From Oenanthe sinensis (lineage: Eukaryota; Streptophyta; Magnoliopsida; Apiales; Apiaceae), in assembly GCA_028671895.1 (NCBI GenBank), contig CM053800.1, forward strand, positions 21,907,886 to 21,971,885: DNA of 64,000 nucleotides, in the 5' to 3' direction. The notes under the pieces were generated by a model. The model made no database searches and was not told the DNA's origin. It saw nothing but the letters and a program-made list of their open reading frames with translations. Position numbers and translations under genes: made by a program. This document shows positions 23,101-36,500 of the stretch, piece by piece (within the stretch, counting starts at the first letter, position 1; every line of letters begins with the position of its first letter).

Positions 23101-23579
23101 ATATGTGAAGGGGTTATTTTAGAGTGGTAAAAACTATTTATTTTGTGGAGTTGTTGTGGCATATATAGACTTGCTGGGCATTTTTTTTGGCTCATTCTTG
23201 CTATTTAAATATTATAATACAGCGGCAAACAAAGCTGGTACGAGTACGGTGGACCGTGACAAAGGGAAGGGGAAAGCAACTGATTCAGCACGTTAGCTTT
23301 ATAGTGTCTAACGAGGGTGCAAGTTGGTAGAAAGTTTATGATGTTTTCATCATCTTGACAATTGAAGTTGTAATATTATTTCAGAAATTATGAGAGATGA
23401 GAATGTGATGTAATAACTTTTGAATCAGTAAGTATGCGTTCTAAGACTATAACCCGTGGAGTAGTTTGGGGGAGTTTATTATGAATATTGTTGTATATTA
23501 TATTGTGAGCAGGTGATTAAATATTCCGCAAGAGAATGTGACGACCTGGATTCCTGTAGGGGATTCGGGGGGTGTCACA
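20184..23579 (+). repeat. 3' LTR of E (3396 bp)
   Basis: Same length and, by eye, the same sequence as 14797-18192 apart from position 21908. It ends GGTGTCACA before AATAG. Confidence 0.95.
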
Positions 23580-23584
23580 AATAG
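23580..23584. repeat. Target-site duplication of E, right copy
   Basis: AATAG, matching 14792-14796. Confidence 0.95.
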
Positions 23585-25704
23585 TAAGACAAATGATCAG
23601 TTTGATTACAGATATAGCATGCCTTCCTAGCTCGTGTAGATGTAGATACAGATACAGGTTCAGTTTTAACTGCCTCTACAGGTGTTTTCATTTGGTCTGA
23701 CCCTGCTACCCATTGTTTATATGACACCGTCTTAGCCTCCTTGGTTCCTACACCTCTCTTAGCATAAGCAATCTTACTCGCTCTCTTAGAAGTTGTAGGT
23801 TCTACTACTTTTTCTTCTGAATCTTTTTCCATTTTAATCTCATGTTCAATTTTAATAGCAACATGATCTATGGTCCTAGGCTCAAACTGCTTAAAGATAG
23901 GTTTTCTAACATTCACTAGAACCTCAGGTACATCTTCTTTGACTAACACTGGCTCTAACAACTCAGCAGCCCTATTTTTCTTTTTCTGTGTGTAGTCAAG
24001 TCCTATGTTTACTTTTTCATTTTTACTCTTGCCTGCCAGTTTCATGTACATGTCCCTTTCTACGAAAACTTTATTAGCTGCTTCTTTAAAAGATTGACAT
24101 GTTATTTTAAGCTCAACTAATTCATTTTTAAGTTCTTCGTTAAGGTCTTCCCTAATCTTAAGCTTGTGTTCTAAAACGTCTACCTGATTCATTAACTGCC
24201 TTTCTGTACTTTCTCCTGATTCTAATTCCTCTACCCTGGCCTCGAGAAGTCTATTTTTAAGGGATAGTTTAGCATTTTCCTCATTAACAGCGATTAGATT
24301 CAGTTGGAGATTGTACATGTCTTTAGTCATGGCAACTAATTCATTTTGGTACTCAGAAATAGACATTTCATTTACGGTTAGAATTGGTACCTCTGATTGT
24401 TCTGAAGATCTTGCCATTAAAGCGAAGTTGCATAGTTCCTGATCTTCATTTTCATAAGACTCGTCCCAACCCTTCCCTTCAGTCACAACATACGCCCGGC
24501 TTCCCTTCTGTTGCTTGCTAACCAAGGCATCATATTTCTTTTTCAGATCAGCATAGGATTCCTTGGGATGAACGTACTTGGGCTTCTTGTACTCTGTTGC
24601 AAAGTGCCCCAATTCATTGCAGTTGTAGCATCTGAACTTGTTCTTGTCTACCAGGTTAGGTCTGTAGCCACTACCAGATGTGCTACCTCGACCGCTGTAA
24701 CTTCCCCGACCACTTACACTACTGCCTCTGCTGCTGCTGCCTCTTCGGCTAAAAGAACTACCAAATCGTCCTTTACCTCTTCTTGACTTCCTGAAGCTGA
24801 TATGAGCAAATTCTCGAGCAATACAAGCAAATGACTTGTCTTCTAATTTTTCCAGCTCTTCAAGGGTATAGTATTCATCCTCACTTTCTTCGGATGGATC
24901 TTCAATGTCTAACACCACCCTTTCAGGATTAGCAGTTTTCAATGAGACAGCTGCAAGTGCCTTTACAGCAGACTCTTCAGCTACAAGTCCAGACTCACTT
25001 ACCGCTTTGTATTCTCCACTATTATTGGATCTTCTTTTGTCATTTTGTTCCTGCTCCAGCTCGTAGGTCTTTAAAACACCATACAGCTTTTCGAGAGAAG
25101 TATTTTTCAAGTCTCTTGACTCTCGAATGGCAGTGATCCTGTGTTCCAGATGTTTAGGCAAATTCAAGAGAAACTTGATATTTGAATCTGCCAGTGGATA
25201 GACTTTATCTCTTATACTCAGCTCGATAAGCAATTTACTGTAACGTTTGTAAACATCCGCTACACTTTCTCCTCGTTCGCATCTGAACGATTCATATTCA
25301 GATATCAGAATGCGTTTGTGATTATCTCTAACTTCCTCGGTCCCCTCCATCACAACAGCCAGTTTATTCCACATGACTTTAGCTGTTTTTAATCCCTTTA
25401 TCTGAACATAGTACTCTGAGTCTAGGGATTCAATTATGACGTTGCGTAACGACGCATCCATACCAACCAATTCTTTATCTGCGTCTGAAAACTCCATTTC
25501 GTCTTTAGGAATAGACCGGGATGGTATTAGTATCCCTCCTTCCATTCGCTCTGGCTCAATTTTCATGGGTATGTATGGACCGTTCTCCAATATTCTCAAG
25601 TATACCTTGTTTATTGATTCAAGGTAGGCTTTCATCTTTCCGGTCCATTCGTCATAATGTTGTGCATCAAATAGAGGTATCTTAAATCTGTGTGCGGCGG
25701 TCAT
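23580..25704 (-). pseudogene. Copia Gag of A, cut by element E
   Basis: The frame starts at the ATG at 25702-25704 and runs about 708 residues into the E insertion, where an LTR-derived TGA ends it. The N-terminal third is a copia capsid domain (HYDEWTGKMKAYLES, MWNKLAVVMEGT, 'NLPKHLEHRI'). Residues about 305-345 are an Arg/Ser/Gly-rich RNA-binding-like stretch. A zinc knuckle at 359-372 reads C-X2-C-X4-H-X4-Y: its last Cys is Tyr (codon 24589-24591), a TGC-to-TAC type change. Residues about 455-555 are Glu/Leu/Lys-rich and look like a coiled coil. A second knuckle near the end is cut by E just before its last Cys, which lies in the 14370-14791 part. Long gag with coiled coil fits SIRE-like elements. 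Confidence 0.88.
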
Positions 25705-26229
25705 TTTAATAAAGTTTAAAATTAAGATAATACACTTTTCAAATTACAATAAATTGTATTTACTTGAAAAATTGATTATCACACTTTAAATATCCAACAC
25801 TTAATATCCAATGGGTTTTGCACTTAAGATTCAAACAAGTTAGTTCTAATCACAGGAACAGTAGCAGGGTCCACCAGTTTTTCAAGTCCAAACAAAAAAG
25901 TTGTCCACTTTCTAGTTGACAGAAGTTCGAATATGTCCTTTTTGTTCAGTCAAACAGTTGATTCAAGTTACCTAGTCAACCAATCAAATATTCTTTTATA
26001 ACCAGATTTTTGACCACAAGAAAACCCACAAAGCTCTAAAGTACAACGTTTTGGAATGTTGTACAAATATTCCTTACACCATGACTCAGAACTCTTTAGA
26101 TCTATGAACTTTTCAAGAAGACATAAATAAAAGCTTTCGGCACAAACTTCAAAAAAAAAATTGGATCTGGGATTTTCAAGAACTAACTCAAACAACACGG
26201 AGGATCTCTGTTAGATGTGTTTAACAGTA
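25705..26229 (-). other. Leader between primer-binding site and gag of A
   Basis: About 525 bases with no supported gene. A 76-codon minus-strand frame at 25968-26198 has no recognisable domain. Confidence 0.5.
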
Positions 26230-26241
26230 GCTCTGATACCA
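26230..26241 (-). other. Primer-binding site of A
   Basis: GCTCTGATACCA on the plus strand reads TGGTATCAGAGC on the minus strand, two bases inside the LTR end at 26244. It fixes the minus orientation of A. Confidence 0.95.
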
Positions 26242-26550
26242 ATTGTTAGGTCCAAAGTGTTGTAGAGGGGGGGTGAATACAACTGTTTAAAAGTAATGAG
26301 AGAATATACAAATATGCAGGTAATAAATGATGACACAGAATTTCAAGAATATATCTTTATATTCATTGAGAGATTTGCTACAACATTCATAAAAGCATCA
26401 TGATCAGTTGAACAATAAATACAACAATTAAAGCTTGATTCAACTGATCCTCTCTCTCACTATTGTTTTACAGTAAATGCTCTCTCTTGAAAAATATCGT
26501 AGAAATACAGAGATGGATAAAAATCAAATACAAATGAAAACAAAGTGTCG

Positions 26551-26558
26551 CTTTTATA
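26551..26558 (-). promoter_or_regulatory. TATA box of LTR A
   Basis: TATAAAAG on the minus strand lies about 145 bases downstream (minus sense) of the CTCGAT tract and about 310 bases before the LTR end. Confidence 0.65.
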
Positions 26559-26702
26559 ATGTCGTGTAGTCTTGATCTTGTCCTTTTTGTGTACCTGGCT
26601 CAATCAGGACTCGACAACAAAAAGTACTTTCCCAACCACTCTGGATCAACCGTTCACAATAAGCCACTCGTCCCTTGAACATTAAATGCTACATATCGAC
26701 CC

Positions 26703-26946
26703 GCATCTCGATCTCGGCCTGGACCCATCTCGATCTCGATCTTGGTCGACAATCTCAATCTCGATCTCGATCTGTGAAAATCTCGATCTCGATCTATGAG
26801 AATCTCGATCTCGATCTGTGAAAATCTCGCTCTCGATCTATGAGAATCTCGATCTCGATCTGTGAGAATCTCGATCTGCCGTGGATCGAGATTTTCCTTG
26901 CAATGTTTTTCTTCAATTATCAATCTCGATCCGCATCTCGATCTGC
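26703..26946 (-). promoter_or_regulatory. U3 CTCGAT tandem tract of LTR A
   Basis: About twenty CTCGAT/ATCTCG hexamers occur, many in a 30-bp repeat of the form AATCTCGATCTCGATCTRTG. It is upstream of the TATA box. A diverged second copy is at 10527-10700. The 89-codon minus-strand frame here is an Arg-Asp-rich artefact of the repeat. Confidence 0.7.
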
Positions 26947-27518
26947 TGTGGATCTACATTTGCCTTAGCAAATATGCACTCATCCAATGTTGACTTTCTT
27001 TAGTGACTAATTGCGGATTAACCTTTATGAGCAAGTTTCCCTAGCTTCTTCAATTTCTTTTCCTCACTCAATTCAAATGAGATCTTCTATTACTGACATG
27101 AACTTGCCTCCAATGTCCTGACACTTGATGCAATGGTCTGGTTCATAAGTGACTAGTCTTGTAGGGCTTCTTGCTTCTGAATGTTAGTTCTCATTTGTTG
27201 ATTAACCTTTACATTATCCAGTTGTTGAGATACATTACATGAAATCACTTTGGTCTTCTTGATACTTCTTTGACATTAATTTGATTCTCCATTAGATAAG
27301 TTAGGGCATGAGCAATACTGAGATTGAACTTCTTCTCACTTAGGCATTCTTGATTAACCAAATTAGTTACTTGTAGTTACCAAGTATCATTACCATTTCT
27401 TCAGTTGATTGATTCCATGTGCTTCTTCAGTTTCCTTTGTTTTGCTGTTGTTTTATCTTTTACCTAGTTGAGTTACATAGTAATTAAGTGTTACAAGTTA
27501 GTACACCTATGCCTTTCA

Positions 27519-30500
27519 ACTTGTAAACTCGTGTAGGATTATTCTTGGATCATTTGAACTTGAAAACATTCCGTAACAACTTGAAACCTCATTCTTGACT
27601 CGTTTGAACATGGAAACAACTTGTACACCCTTGTAGGATCATTCTTGGCTCATTTGAACGTGAAAACATTCTGTAACAAATTGAGACTCTATTCTTGACT
27701 CGTAAGAACTTGGAAACAACTTGTAGCTTCATTCTTGACTTGTTTGAACTTGAAAACAACTTGTAAACTCTTGTATGATCATTTTTGGCTCATTTGAACA
27801 TGAAAATAATTCATAACAACTTGAGACTTTGTTCTTGACTTGTTCGAACTTCGAAACAACTTGTAGCTTCATTCTTGACTAGTTTAAACAAGGAAACAAC
27901 TTGTAAACTCTTCTGGGATTATTCTTGGCTCATTTGATTATGAAAACAATTCATAACAACTTCTGACTTCATTCTTGACTCGTTCGAACTTAAAAACAAC
28001 TTGTAGCTTCATTCTTGACTCGTTTGAACTTGGAAACAACTTATAAACTCTTGTTGGATCATTTTTGTCGAAAATATTCATTACTACTTGAGACTTCATT
28101 TTTGACTCGTTCGAACTTGGAAACAACTTGTAGCTTCATTCTTGACTCGTTTGAACATGGAAACAAATTATAAACTCTTGTAGCATCATTCTTGGCTCAT
28201 TTAAACTTGAAAACAATTTATAATAATTTGAGACTTCATTCTAGACTCGTTCGAACTTGTGAACAACTTATATCTTCATTATGGACTCGTTTGAACATTG
28301 AAACAATTTATAAACTCTTCTAGGATCATTCTTGGCTCATTTGACCATGAAAACAATTCATAACGACATCTGACTTCATTCTTGACTCGTTCGAAATTTG
28401 AAACAACTTGAGACTATATTCTTGACTCGTTTGAACAGGGAAACAACTTGTAAATTCTTCTGGGATTATTCTTGGCTCATTTGAATATGAAAACAATTCA
28501 TAACAACTTCTGACTTCATTCTTGACGCGATCGAACTTGAAAACAACTTGTAGCTTCATTCTTGACTCGTTTGAACTTAGAAACAACTTATAAACTCTTG
28601 TAGGATCATTTTTGTCAAAAATATTCATTACTATTTGAGATTTCATTTTTGACTCGTTCGAACTTAGAAACAACTTGTAGCATCATTCTTGACTCGTTTG
28701 AACATGGAAACAACTTGTAAACTCTTCTAGGATTATTCTTGGCTCATTTGAATATGAAAACAATTCATAACAACTTCTGACTTCATTCTTGACTCGTTCG
28801 AACTTGAAAACAACTTGTAGCTTCATTCTTGACTCATTTGAACTTGGAAACAACTTATAAACTCTTATAGGATCATTTTTGTCGAAAATATTCATTACTA
28901 CTTGAGACTTCATTTTTGACTCATTCGAACTTGGAAACAACTTGTAGCTTCATTATTGACTCGTTCGAACTTGAAAACAACTTATAGCTTCATTCTTGAC
29001 TCGTTTGAACTTGGAAAGAACTTGTAAACTCTTGTAGGATCATTTTTGTCGAAAATATTCATTACTACTTGAAACTTCATTTTTGACTCATTCGAACTTG
29101 GAAACAACTTGTAGCTTCATTCTTGACTCGTTTGAACATGGAAACAAAATTGTAAACTCTTGTGGGATCATTCTTGGTTCATTTGAACATGAAAACAATC
29201 CGTAGCAACTTGAGACCACATTCTTGAATCGTTTGAACATGGAAACAATCTGTAAACCCTTCTAATATCATTCTTGGCTCATTTGAACGTGAATACAATC
29301 CGTAACAAATTGAGACTTCATTTTTTACTCGTTCGAACTTGGAAACAACTTGTAGCTTAATTCTTGACTCGTTTGAATATGGAAACAACTTGTAAACTCT
29401 TGTTGGATCATTTTTGGCTCATTTGAACATGAAAATAATTCATAACTACTTGAGACTTCATTTTTGAGTCGTTCGTACTTGGAAACAAATTGTAGCTTCA
29501 TTCTTTATTCGTTTGAACTTGGAAACAACTTGTAAACTCTTGTAGGATAATCCTTGGTTCATTTGAAAATGAAAACCATTCGTAACATCATAAGAACTCA
29601 TTCTTGACTCATTCGAACTTGGAAACAACTTGTAGCTTCATTCTTGACTCGTTTTAACATGGAAACAACTTGTAAACACTTATAGGATCATTCTTAGCTC
29701 ATTTGAATGTGAAAACAATCTGTAACAACCTGAGACTTCATTCTTGACTCGTTCGAATTTGGAAATAACTTGTAGCTTCATTCTTGACTCGTTTGAACAT
29801 GGAAACAACTTGTACACTCTTGTAGGATCATTTTTTGCTCATTTGAACATGAAAATAATTCTTAACAACTGTAGACTACGTTCTTGACTTGTTAGAACTT
29901 GGAAACAACTTGCAAAATCTTGTAGGATTATTCTTGGATCATTTGAACATGAAAACTTTCTGTAGCAACTTGAGACCTCATTCTTGACTCTTTTGAACAT
30001 GGAAACAACTTGTAAACCCTTGTAGGATCATTCTTGGCTTATTTGAACGTGAAAACAATCCGTAACAAATTGAGACTTCATTTTTGTGGAAAATATTCAT
30101 TACTACTTAAGACTTCATTTTTGAGTCGTTCGACTTTGGAAACAACATGTAGCTTCATTCTTGACACGTTTGAACATGGAAACAAATTGTAAACTCTTAT
30201 AGGATCATTCTTGGCTCATTTGAACATGAAAATAATTCATAACAACTATAGACTTCGTTCTTGACTTGTTCGAACTTGGATACAACTTGTAGCTTCATTC
30301 TTGACTCGTTTAAACATGGAAACACTTATAGGTTCATTCTTTGCTCATTTGAACATGAAAACAATTTATAACAACTTGAGACTTCATTCTTGACTCATTC
30401 GAACATGTAAACAACTTATAACTTCTTTTTTGACTCGTTTGAACATGGAAACAACTTGTAATTCTTGTAGGATCATTTTTGTCAAAAATATTCATTACTA

Positions 30501-33500
30501 CTTGAGACTTCATTTTTGAGTCGTTCGAACTTGGAAACAACTTGTAGCTCCATTCCTGACTTGTTTGAACATGGAAACAAATTGTAATATCTTGTAGGAT
30601 CATTCTTGGCTCATTTCAACATGAAAACAATTAATAACTACTTGAGACTATATTTTTGACTTGTTCGAACTTGTAAACAACTTATATCTTCATTTTTGCT
30701 CGTTTGAACATGGAAACAATTTGTAAACTCTTGTAGGATCATCCTTTGATCATTTGAACATGAAAACAATCCGTAACAACATGAGAACTCATTCTTGACT
30801 CGTTCGAACTTGGAAACAACTTGTAGCTTCATTATTGCCTCGTTTTAACATGGAAACAACTTGTAAATACTTATAGGATCATTCTAAGCTCATTTGAATG
30901 TGAAAACGATCCGTAACAACTTGACACTTCATTCTTGACTCGTTCCAATTTGGAAACAACTTGTAGCTTCATTCTTGACTCGTTTGAACATGAAAACAAC
31001 TTGTAAACTCTTGTAGGATCATTCTTGGCTCATTTGAACATGAAAATATTTCATAGCAACTTGAGACAATATTCTTGACTCGTTTGAATAGGGAAACAAC
31101 TTGTAAACTCTTGTAGGATTATTCTTGGCTCATTTGAACATGAAAACAATTGATAACAACTTTTGACTTCATTCTTGACTCGTTCGAACTTAGAAATATC
31201 TTGTAGCTTCATTCTTGACTCGTTTGAACATGGAAACAAATTGTAAACTCTTGTAGGATCGTTATTGGTTCATTTGAACATGAAAACAATTTATAACAAT
31301 TTGAGACTTCATTTTTGAGTCGTTCGACTTTGGAAACAACTTGTAGCTTCATTCTTGACTTGTTTGAACATGGAAGTAAATTGTAAACTCTTATAGGATC
31401 ATTCTTGGCTCATTTGAACATGAAAATAATTCATAACAACTGTAGACTTCGTTCTTGACTTGTTCGAACTTGGATACAACTTGTAGCTTCATTCTTGACT
31501 CGTTTAAACATGGAAACAACTTGTAAACTCAACTAGGATTATTCTTGTCTCATTTGAACATGAAAACAATTTATAACAGCTTGAGACTTCATTCTTGACT
31601 CATTCGAACATGTAAACAACTTATAGCTTCTTTTTTGACTCGTTTGAACATGGAAACAACTTGTAAACTCTTGTAGGATCATTTTTGTCAAAAATATTCA
31701 TTACTACTTGGGACTTCATTTTTGGGTCGTTCGAACTTGGAAACAACTTGTAGCTTCATTCTTGACTCGTTTGAACATGGAAACAATTTGTAAAATCTTG
31801 TAGGATCATTCTTGGCTCATTTGAACATGAAAACAAATTATAACAACTTGAGACTACATTTTTGACACGTTCGAACTTGTAAACAACTTATATCTTCATT
31901 TTTGACTCTTTTGAACATGGAAACAACTTGTAAACTCTTGTAGGATCATACCTTAATCATTTGAACATGAAAACAATCCGTAACAACATGAGAACTCATT
32001 CTTGACTCTTTCGAACTTGGAAACAACTTGTAGCTTCATTCTTGACTCGTTTTAACATGGAAACAACTTGTAAATACTTATAGGATTATTCTAAGCTCAT
32101 TTGAATGTGAAAACGATCCGTAACAACTTGACACTTCATTCTTAACTCGTTCGAATTTGGAAACAACTTGTAGCTTCATTCTTGAGTCGTTTGAGCATGA
32201 AAACAACTTGTAAACTCTTGTAGGATCATTCTTGGCTCATTTGAACATGAAAATAATTCATAACAACTTGAGACAATATTCTTGAGTTGTTTGAACAGGG
32301 AAACAACTTGTAAACTCTTGTAGGATTATTCTTGGCTCATTTGAACATGAAAACAATAGATAACAACTTTTGACTTCATTCTTGACTCGTTCGAACTTGG
32401 AAATGTCTTGTAGCTTCATTCTTGACTCGTTTGAACATGGAAACAAATTGTAAACTTTTGTAGGATCATTATTGGTTCATTTGAACATGAAAACAATTTA
32501 TAACAATTTGAGACTTCATTTTTGAGTCGTTCGACTTTGAAAACAACTTGTAGCTTTATTCTTGACTCGTTTGAACATGGAAACAAATTGTAAACTCTTA
32601 TAGGATCATTCTTGGCTCATTTGAACATGAAAATAATTCATAACAACTGTAGACTTCGTTCTTGACTTGTTCGAACTTGGATACAATTTGTAGCTTCATT
32701 ATTGACTCGTTTAAACATGGAAACAACTTATAAACTCTTCTAGGATTATTCTTGGCTCATTTGAACATGAAAATAATTTATAACAGCTTGAGACTTCTTT
32801 CTTGACTCGTTTGAACATAGAAACAACTTGTAAACTCTTGTAGGATCATTTTTGTCAAAAATATTCATTACTACTTGAGACTTCATTTTTGAGTCGTACG
32901 AACTTGGAAACAACTTGTAGCTTCATTCTTGACTCGTTTGAACATGGAAACAAATTGTAAAATTTTGTAAGATCATTTTTGGCTCATTTGAACATGAAAA
33001 CAATTTATAACAACTTGAGACTACATTTTTGACTTGTTCGAACTTGTAAACAACTTATATCTGCATTTCTAACTCGTTTGAACATGGAAACAACTTGTAA
33101 CTCTTGTAGGATCATCCTTTGATCATTTGAACATGAAAACAATCCGTAACAACATGAGAACTCATTCTTCACTCGTTCGAACTTGGAAACAACTTGTAGC
33201 TTCATTATTGACTCGTTTTAACATGGAAACAACTTGTAAACTCTTGTAAGATCATTCTTGGCTCATTTGAACATGAAAATAATTCATAACAACTTGAGAC
33301 AATATTCTTGCTCGTTTGAACAGGGAAACAACTTGTAAACTCTTGTAGGATTATTCTTGGCTCATTTGAACATGAAAACAATTGATAACAACTTTAGACT
33401 TCATTCTTGACTCGTTCGAACTTAGAAATATCTTGTAGCTTCATTCTTGACTCGTTTGAATATGAAAACAATTGATAACAACTTTTGACTTCATTCTTGA

Positions 33501-36500
33501 CTCGTTCGAACTTGGAAACAATCCGTAACAACTTGATACCTCATTCTTGACTCGTTTGAACATGGAAAGAACCTGTAAACCCTTGTAGGATTATTCTTGG
33601 CTTATTTGAATGTGAAAACAATCCGTAACAAATTGAGACTTTATTCTTGACTCGTTCGAACTTGGAAACAACTTGTAGATGGAAACAACTTGTAAACTCT
33701 TCTAGGATTATTCTTGGCTCATTTGAACATGAAAACAATTTATAGCTTCTTTTTTGACTCGTTTGAACATGGAAACAACTTGTAAACTCTTGTAGGATCA
33801 TTCTTGGCTCATTTGAAAATGAAAAAAATTCATAACAACATCTTACTTCATTCTTTACTCATTCGAACTTGGAAACAACTTGTAGCTTCATTCTTGACTC
33901 GTTTGAACATAAAAAAAACTAGTAAACTCTTGTAGGATCATTCTGGGCTCATTTGAACATGAAAATAATTCATAACAACTTGAGACTATATTCTTGACTC
34001 GTTTGAACAGGGAGACAACTTGTAAACTCTTGTAGGATTATTCTTGCCTCATTTGAACATGAAAACAATTCATAACAACTTCAGAATTCATTCTTGACTC
34101 GTTCGAACTTGGAAACAACTTGTAGCTTCATTCTTGACTCATTTGTACTTAGAAACAACTTGTAGCTTCATTCTTGACTCGTTTGAACATTGACAAAAAT
34201 TGTAAACTCTTGAAGGATCGTTATTGGCTCATTTGAACGTGAAAACAATTTATAACAATTTGAGACTGCATTCTTGACTCGTTTGAACTTGTAAACAACT
34301 TATAACTTCATTCTTGACTCGTTCGAACTTGGAAACATCTTGTAGCTTCATTCTTGACCCGTTTAAACATGGAAACAACTTGTAAACTCTTCTAGGATTA
34401 TTCTTGGCTCATTTGAACATGAAAACAATTTATAACAACTTCTAACTTCATTCTTGACTTGTTCGAACTTGGAAACAACTTGTAGCTTCATTCTTGACTC
34501 GTTTGAACTTGGAAACAACTTGTAGCTTCATTCTTGACTCGTTTGAACTTGGAAACAAATTGAAAACTATGGTAGGATCGTTCTTGGCTAATTTGAACAT
34601 GAAAACAATTTATAACAAATTCAGACTTCATTCTTGACTCGTTCGAACTTGTAAACAACTCATAGCTTCATTCTTGACTCGTTTGAACATGGAAACAACT
34701 TGTAAACTCTTGTAGGATCATTCTTGGCAAATTTGAACAGGAAAATAATTCATAAAAACATCTGACTTCATTCTTGACTTGTTCGAACTTGGAAACAACT
34801 TGTAGCTTCATTCTTGACTCGTTTAAACATGGAAATAAATTGTAAACTCTTGTAGGATCATTCTTGGTTCATTTGAACATGAAAACAATTTATAACAACT
34901 TGAGACTTCATTCCTGACTCGTTCGAACATGTAAACAACTTATAGCTTCATTATCGACCCGTTTGAACATGAAAACAACTTCTAAACTCTTGTAGGATCA
35001 TTCTTGGCTAATTCAAACATGAAAACAATTCATAACAACATCTTACTTCATTCTTGACTCGTTCAAACTTGGAAACAAATTGTAACTTCAATCTTGACTC
35101 GTTTGAAAATAGAAACAAATAGTAAACTCTTGTAGGGTCATTCTTGACTCATTTGAACATGCAAATAGTTCATAACAACTTTTGACTTCATTCATGACTC
35201 GTTTGAAGTTGGAAACAACTGGTAACTTTATTCTTGACTCGTTTGAACTTGGAAACAACTTGTAAACTCTAGTAGTATCATTTTTGTCTCATTTGAACAT
35301 GAAAAAATTCATTACTGCTTAAGACTTCATTTTTGAGTCATTCGAACTTGGAAACAACTAGTAGCTTCATTCTTGACTCGTTTGAACATGGAAACAAATT
35401 GTAAACTCTTGCAGGATCATTCTTGGCTCATTTGAACATGAAAACAATTTATACCAACTTGAGACTTCATTCTTGACTCGTTCGAACTTGTAAACAACTT
35501 ATAGCTTCATTATGGACTCGTTTGAACGTGGAAACAACTTGTAAACTCTTGTATGATCATTCTTGGCTCATTTGACCATGAAAACAATTCATAACGACAT
35601 CTGACTTCATTCTTGACTCGTTCGAACTTGGAAACAACTTGAAACTTCATTCTTGAGTTGTTTGAACTTGAAAACAACTTTTAAACTCTCGTAGGATCAT
35701 TTTTGGCTCATTTGAATATGAAAATATTCAATACTACTAGAGACTTCATTTTTGAGTCGTTCGAAATTGGAAACAACTTGTAGCTTCATTCTTGACTCGT
35801 TTGAACCTGGAAACAACTTGTAAACTCTTATAGGATTATTCTTGGAAAATTTGAACATGTAAATAATCTGTAACAACTTGAGACCTCATTCTTGACTCGT
35901 TTGAACATGGAAACAACTTGTAAACCCTTGTAGGATTATTCCTTGCTCATTTGAATGTGAAAACAATCCGTAACAAATTGAGACTTTATTCTTGACTCAT
36001 TCGAATTTGGAAACAACTTGTAGATGGAAACAACTATTAAACTCTTGTAGGATTATTCTTGGCTCATTTGAACATGAAAACAATTCATAACAACTTCTGA
36101 CTTCATTCTTGACTCGTTCGAACTTGGAAATATCTTGTAGCTTCCTTCTTGACTCATTTAAACATGGAAACAACTTGTAAACTCTTCTAGGATTATTCTT
36201 GGTTCATTTGAACATGAAAACAATTCATAAAAACTTCTGACTTCATTCTTGACTCATTTGAACTAGGAAACAACTTGTAGCTTCCTTCTTGACTCGTTTA
36301 AACATGGAAACACCTTGTAAACTCTTCTAGGATTATTCTTGGTTCATTTGAACATGAAAACAATTCATAACAACTTCTGAATTTATTCTTGACTCATTTG
36401 AACATGAAAACAATTAATAAAAACATCTGACTTCATTCTTGAATTGTTCGAACTTGGAAATAACTTGTAGCTTCATTCTTGACTCGTTTGAACAAGGAAA

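Larger units (their letters stand above)
14797..23579 (+). mobile_element. Element E: gag-only Ty3/gypsy-type LTR element (TR-GAG-like), 8783 bp
   Basis: A complete element with AATAG duplication, 3396-bp LTRs at 14797-18192 and 20184-23579, a tRNA-Met primer-binding site, gag, and a polypurine tract. The internal region is only 1991 bp and stops shortly after the zinc knuckles, where protease would begin, so protease, RT, RNase H and integrase are absent. The two LTRs differ by a single base that I could see (C at 16521, A at 21908). Elements with LTRs plus gag only have been described in plants as TR-GAG. LTR sequence landmarks shared with D place it in a Tekay/Del-like lineage. Confidence 0.95.
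11048..27518 (-). mobile_element. Element A: SIRE-like Ty1/copia retrotransposon, minus strand, split by element E
   Basis: Read on the minus strand, the order is LTR (27518 to 26244), primer-binding site, leader, gag (25704 to 23580), element E, remaining gag/protease linker (14791 to 14370), protease-integrase, RT and RNase H ending at 11048. Gag-protease-integrase-RT-RNase H is copia order. Removing E plus one AATAG copy (8788 bp) brings gag and the linker into the same reading frame, which supports one original gene. If the env-like ORF at 9070-9792 belongs to it, A extends to at least 9070 and its 3' LTR lies left of element B, outside the window. A has two frameshifts and two in-frame stops, so it is older than E. 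Confidence 0.85.
26244..27518 (-). repeat. 5' LTR of element A (1275 bp)
   Basis: On the minus strand it starts TGAAAGGCATAGG at 27518 and ends GGACCTAACA at 26244, next to the primer-binding site. The start resembles that of LTR B (TGAAAGTCATATT) and the end those of LTRs B and C. The upper boundary is set by where the satellite resumes mid-unit (ACTTGTAAACTC at 27519). The predicted target-site duplication is ACTTG (27519-27523), with the partner outside the window. A TATA box and CTCGAT tract lie in U3. Confidence 0.8.

Noticed and set aside
26654..26923. 89-codon minus-strand frame rich in Arg-Asp ('DRDRD'), like an RS/RD splicing protein
   Set aside because: It is the translation of the CTCGAT tract in the LTR of A and has no conserved start or domain.
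27938..33801. Many 60-115-codon minus-strand frames in the satellite with repeated 'SNESRMK', 'FERVKNE' and 'VQTSQE' motifs, looking like a repeat protein family
   Set aside because: The three motifs are the same monomer read in three frames. Because monomers are 50 or 40 bp, each step shifts the frame. Frames open and close at random mutations, have no constant start and change frame with each monomer indel, so this is repeat translation and not a gene.
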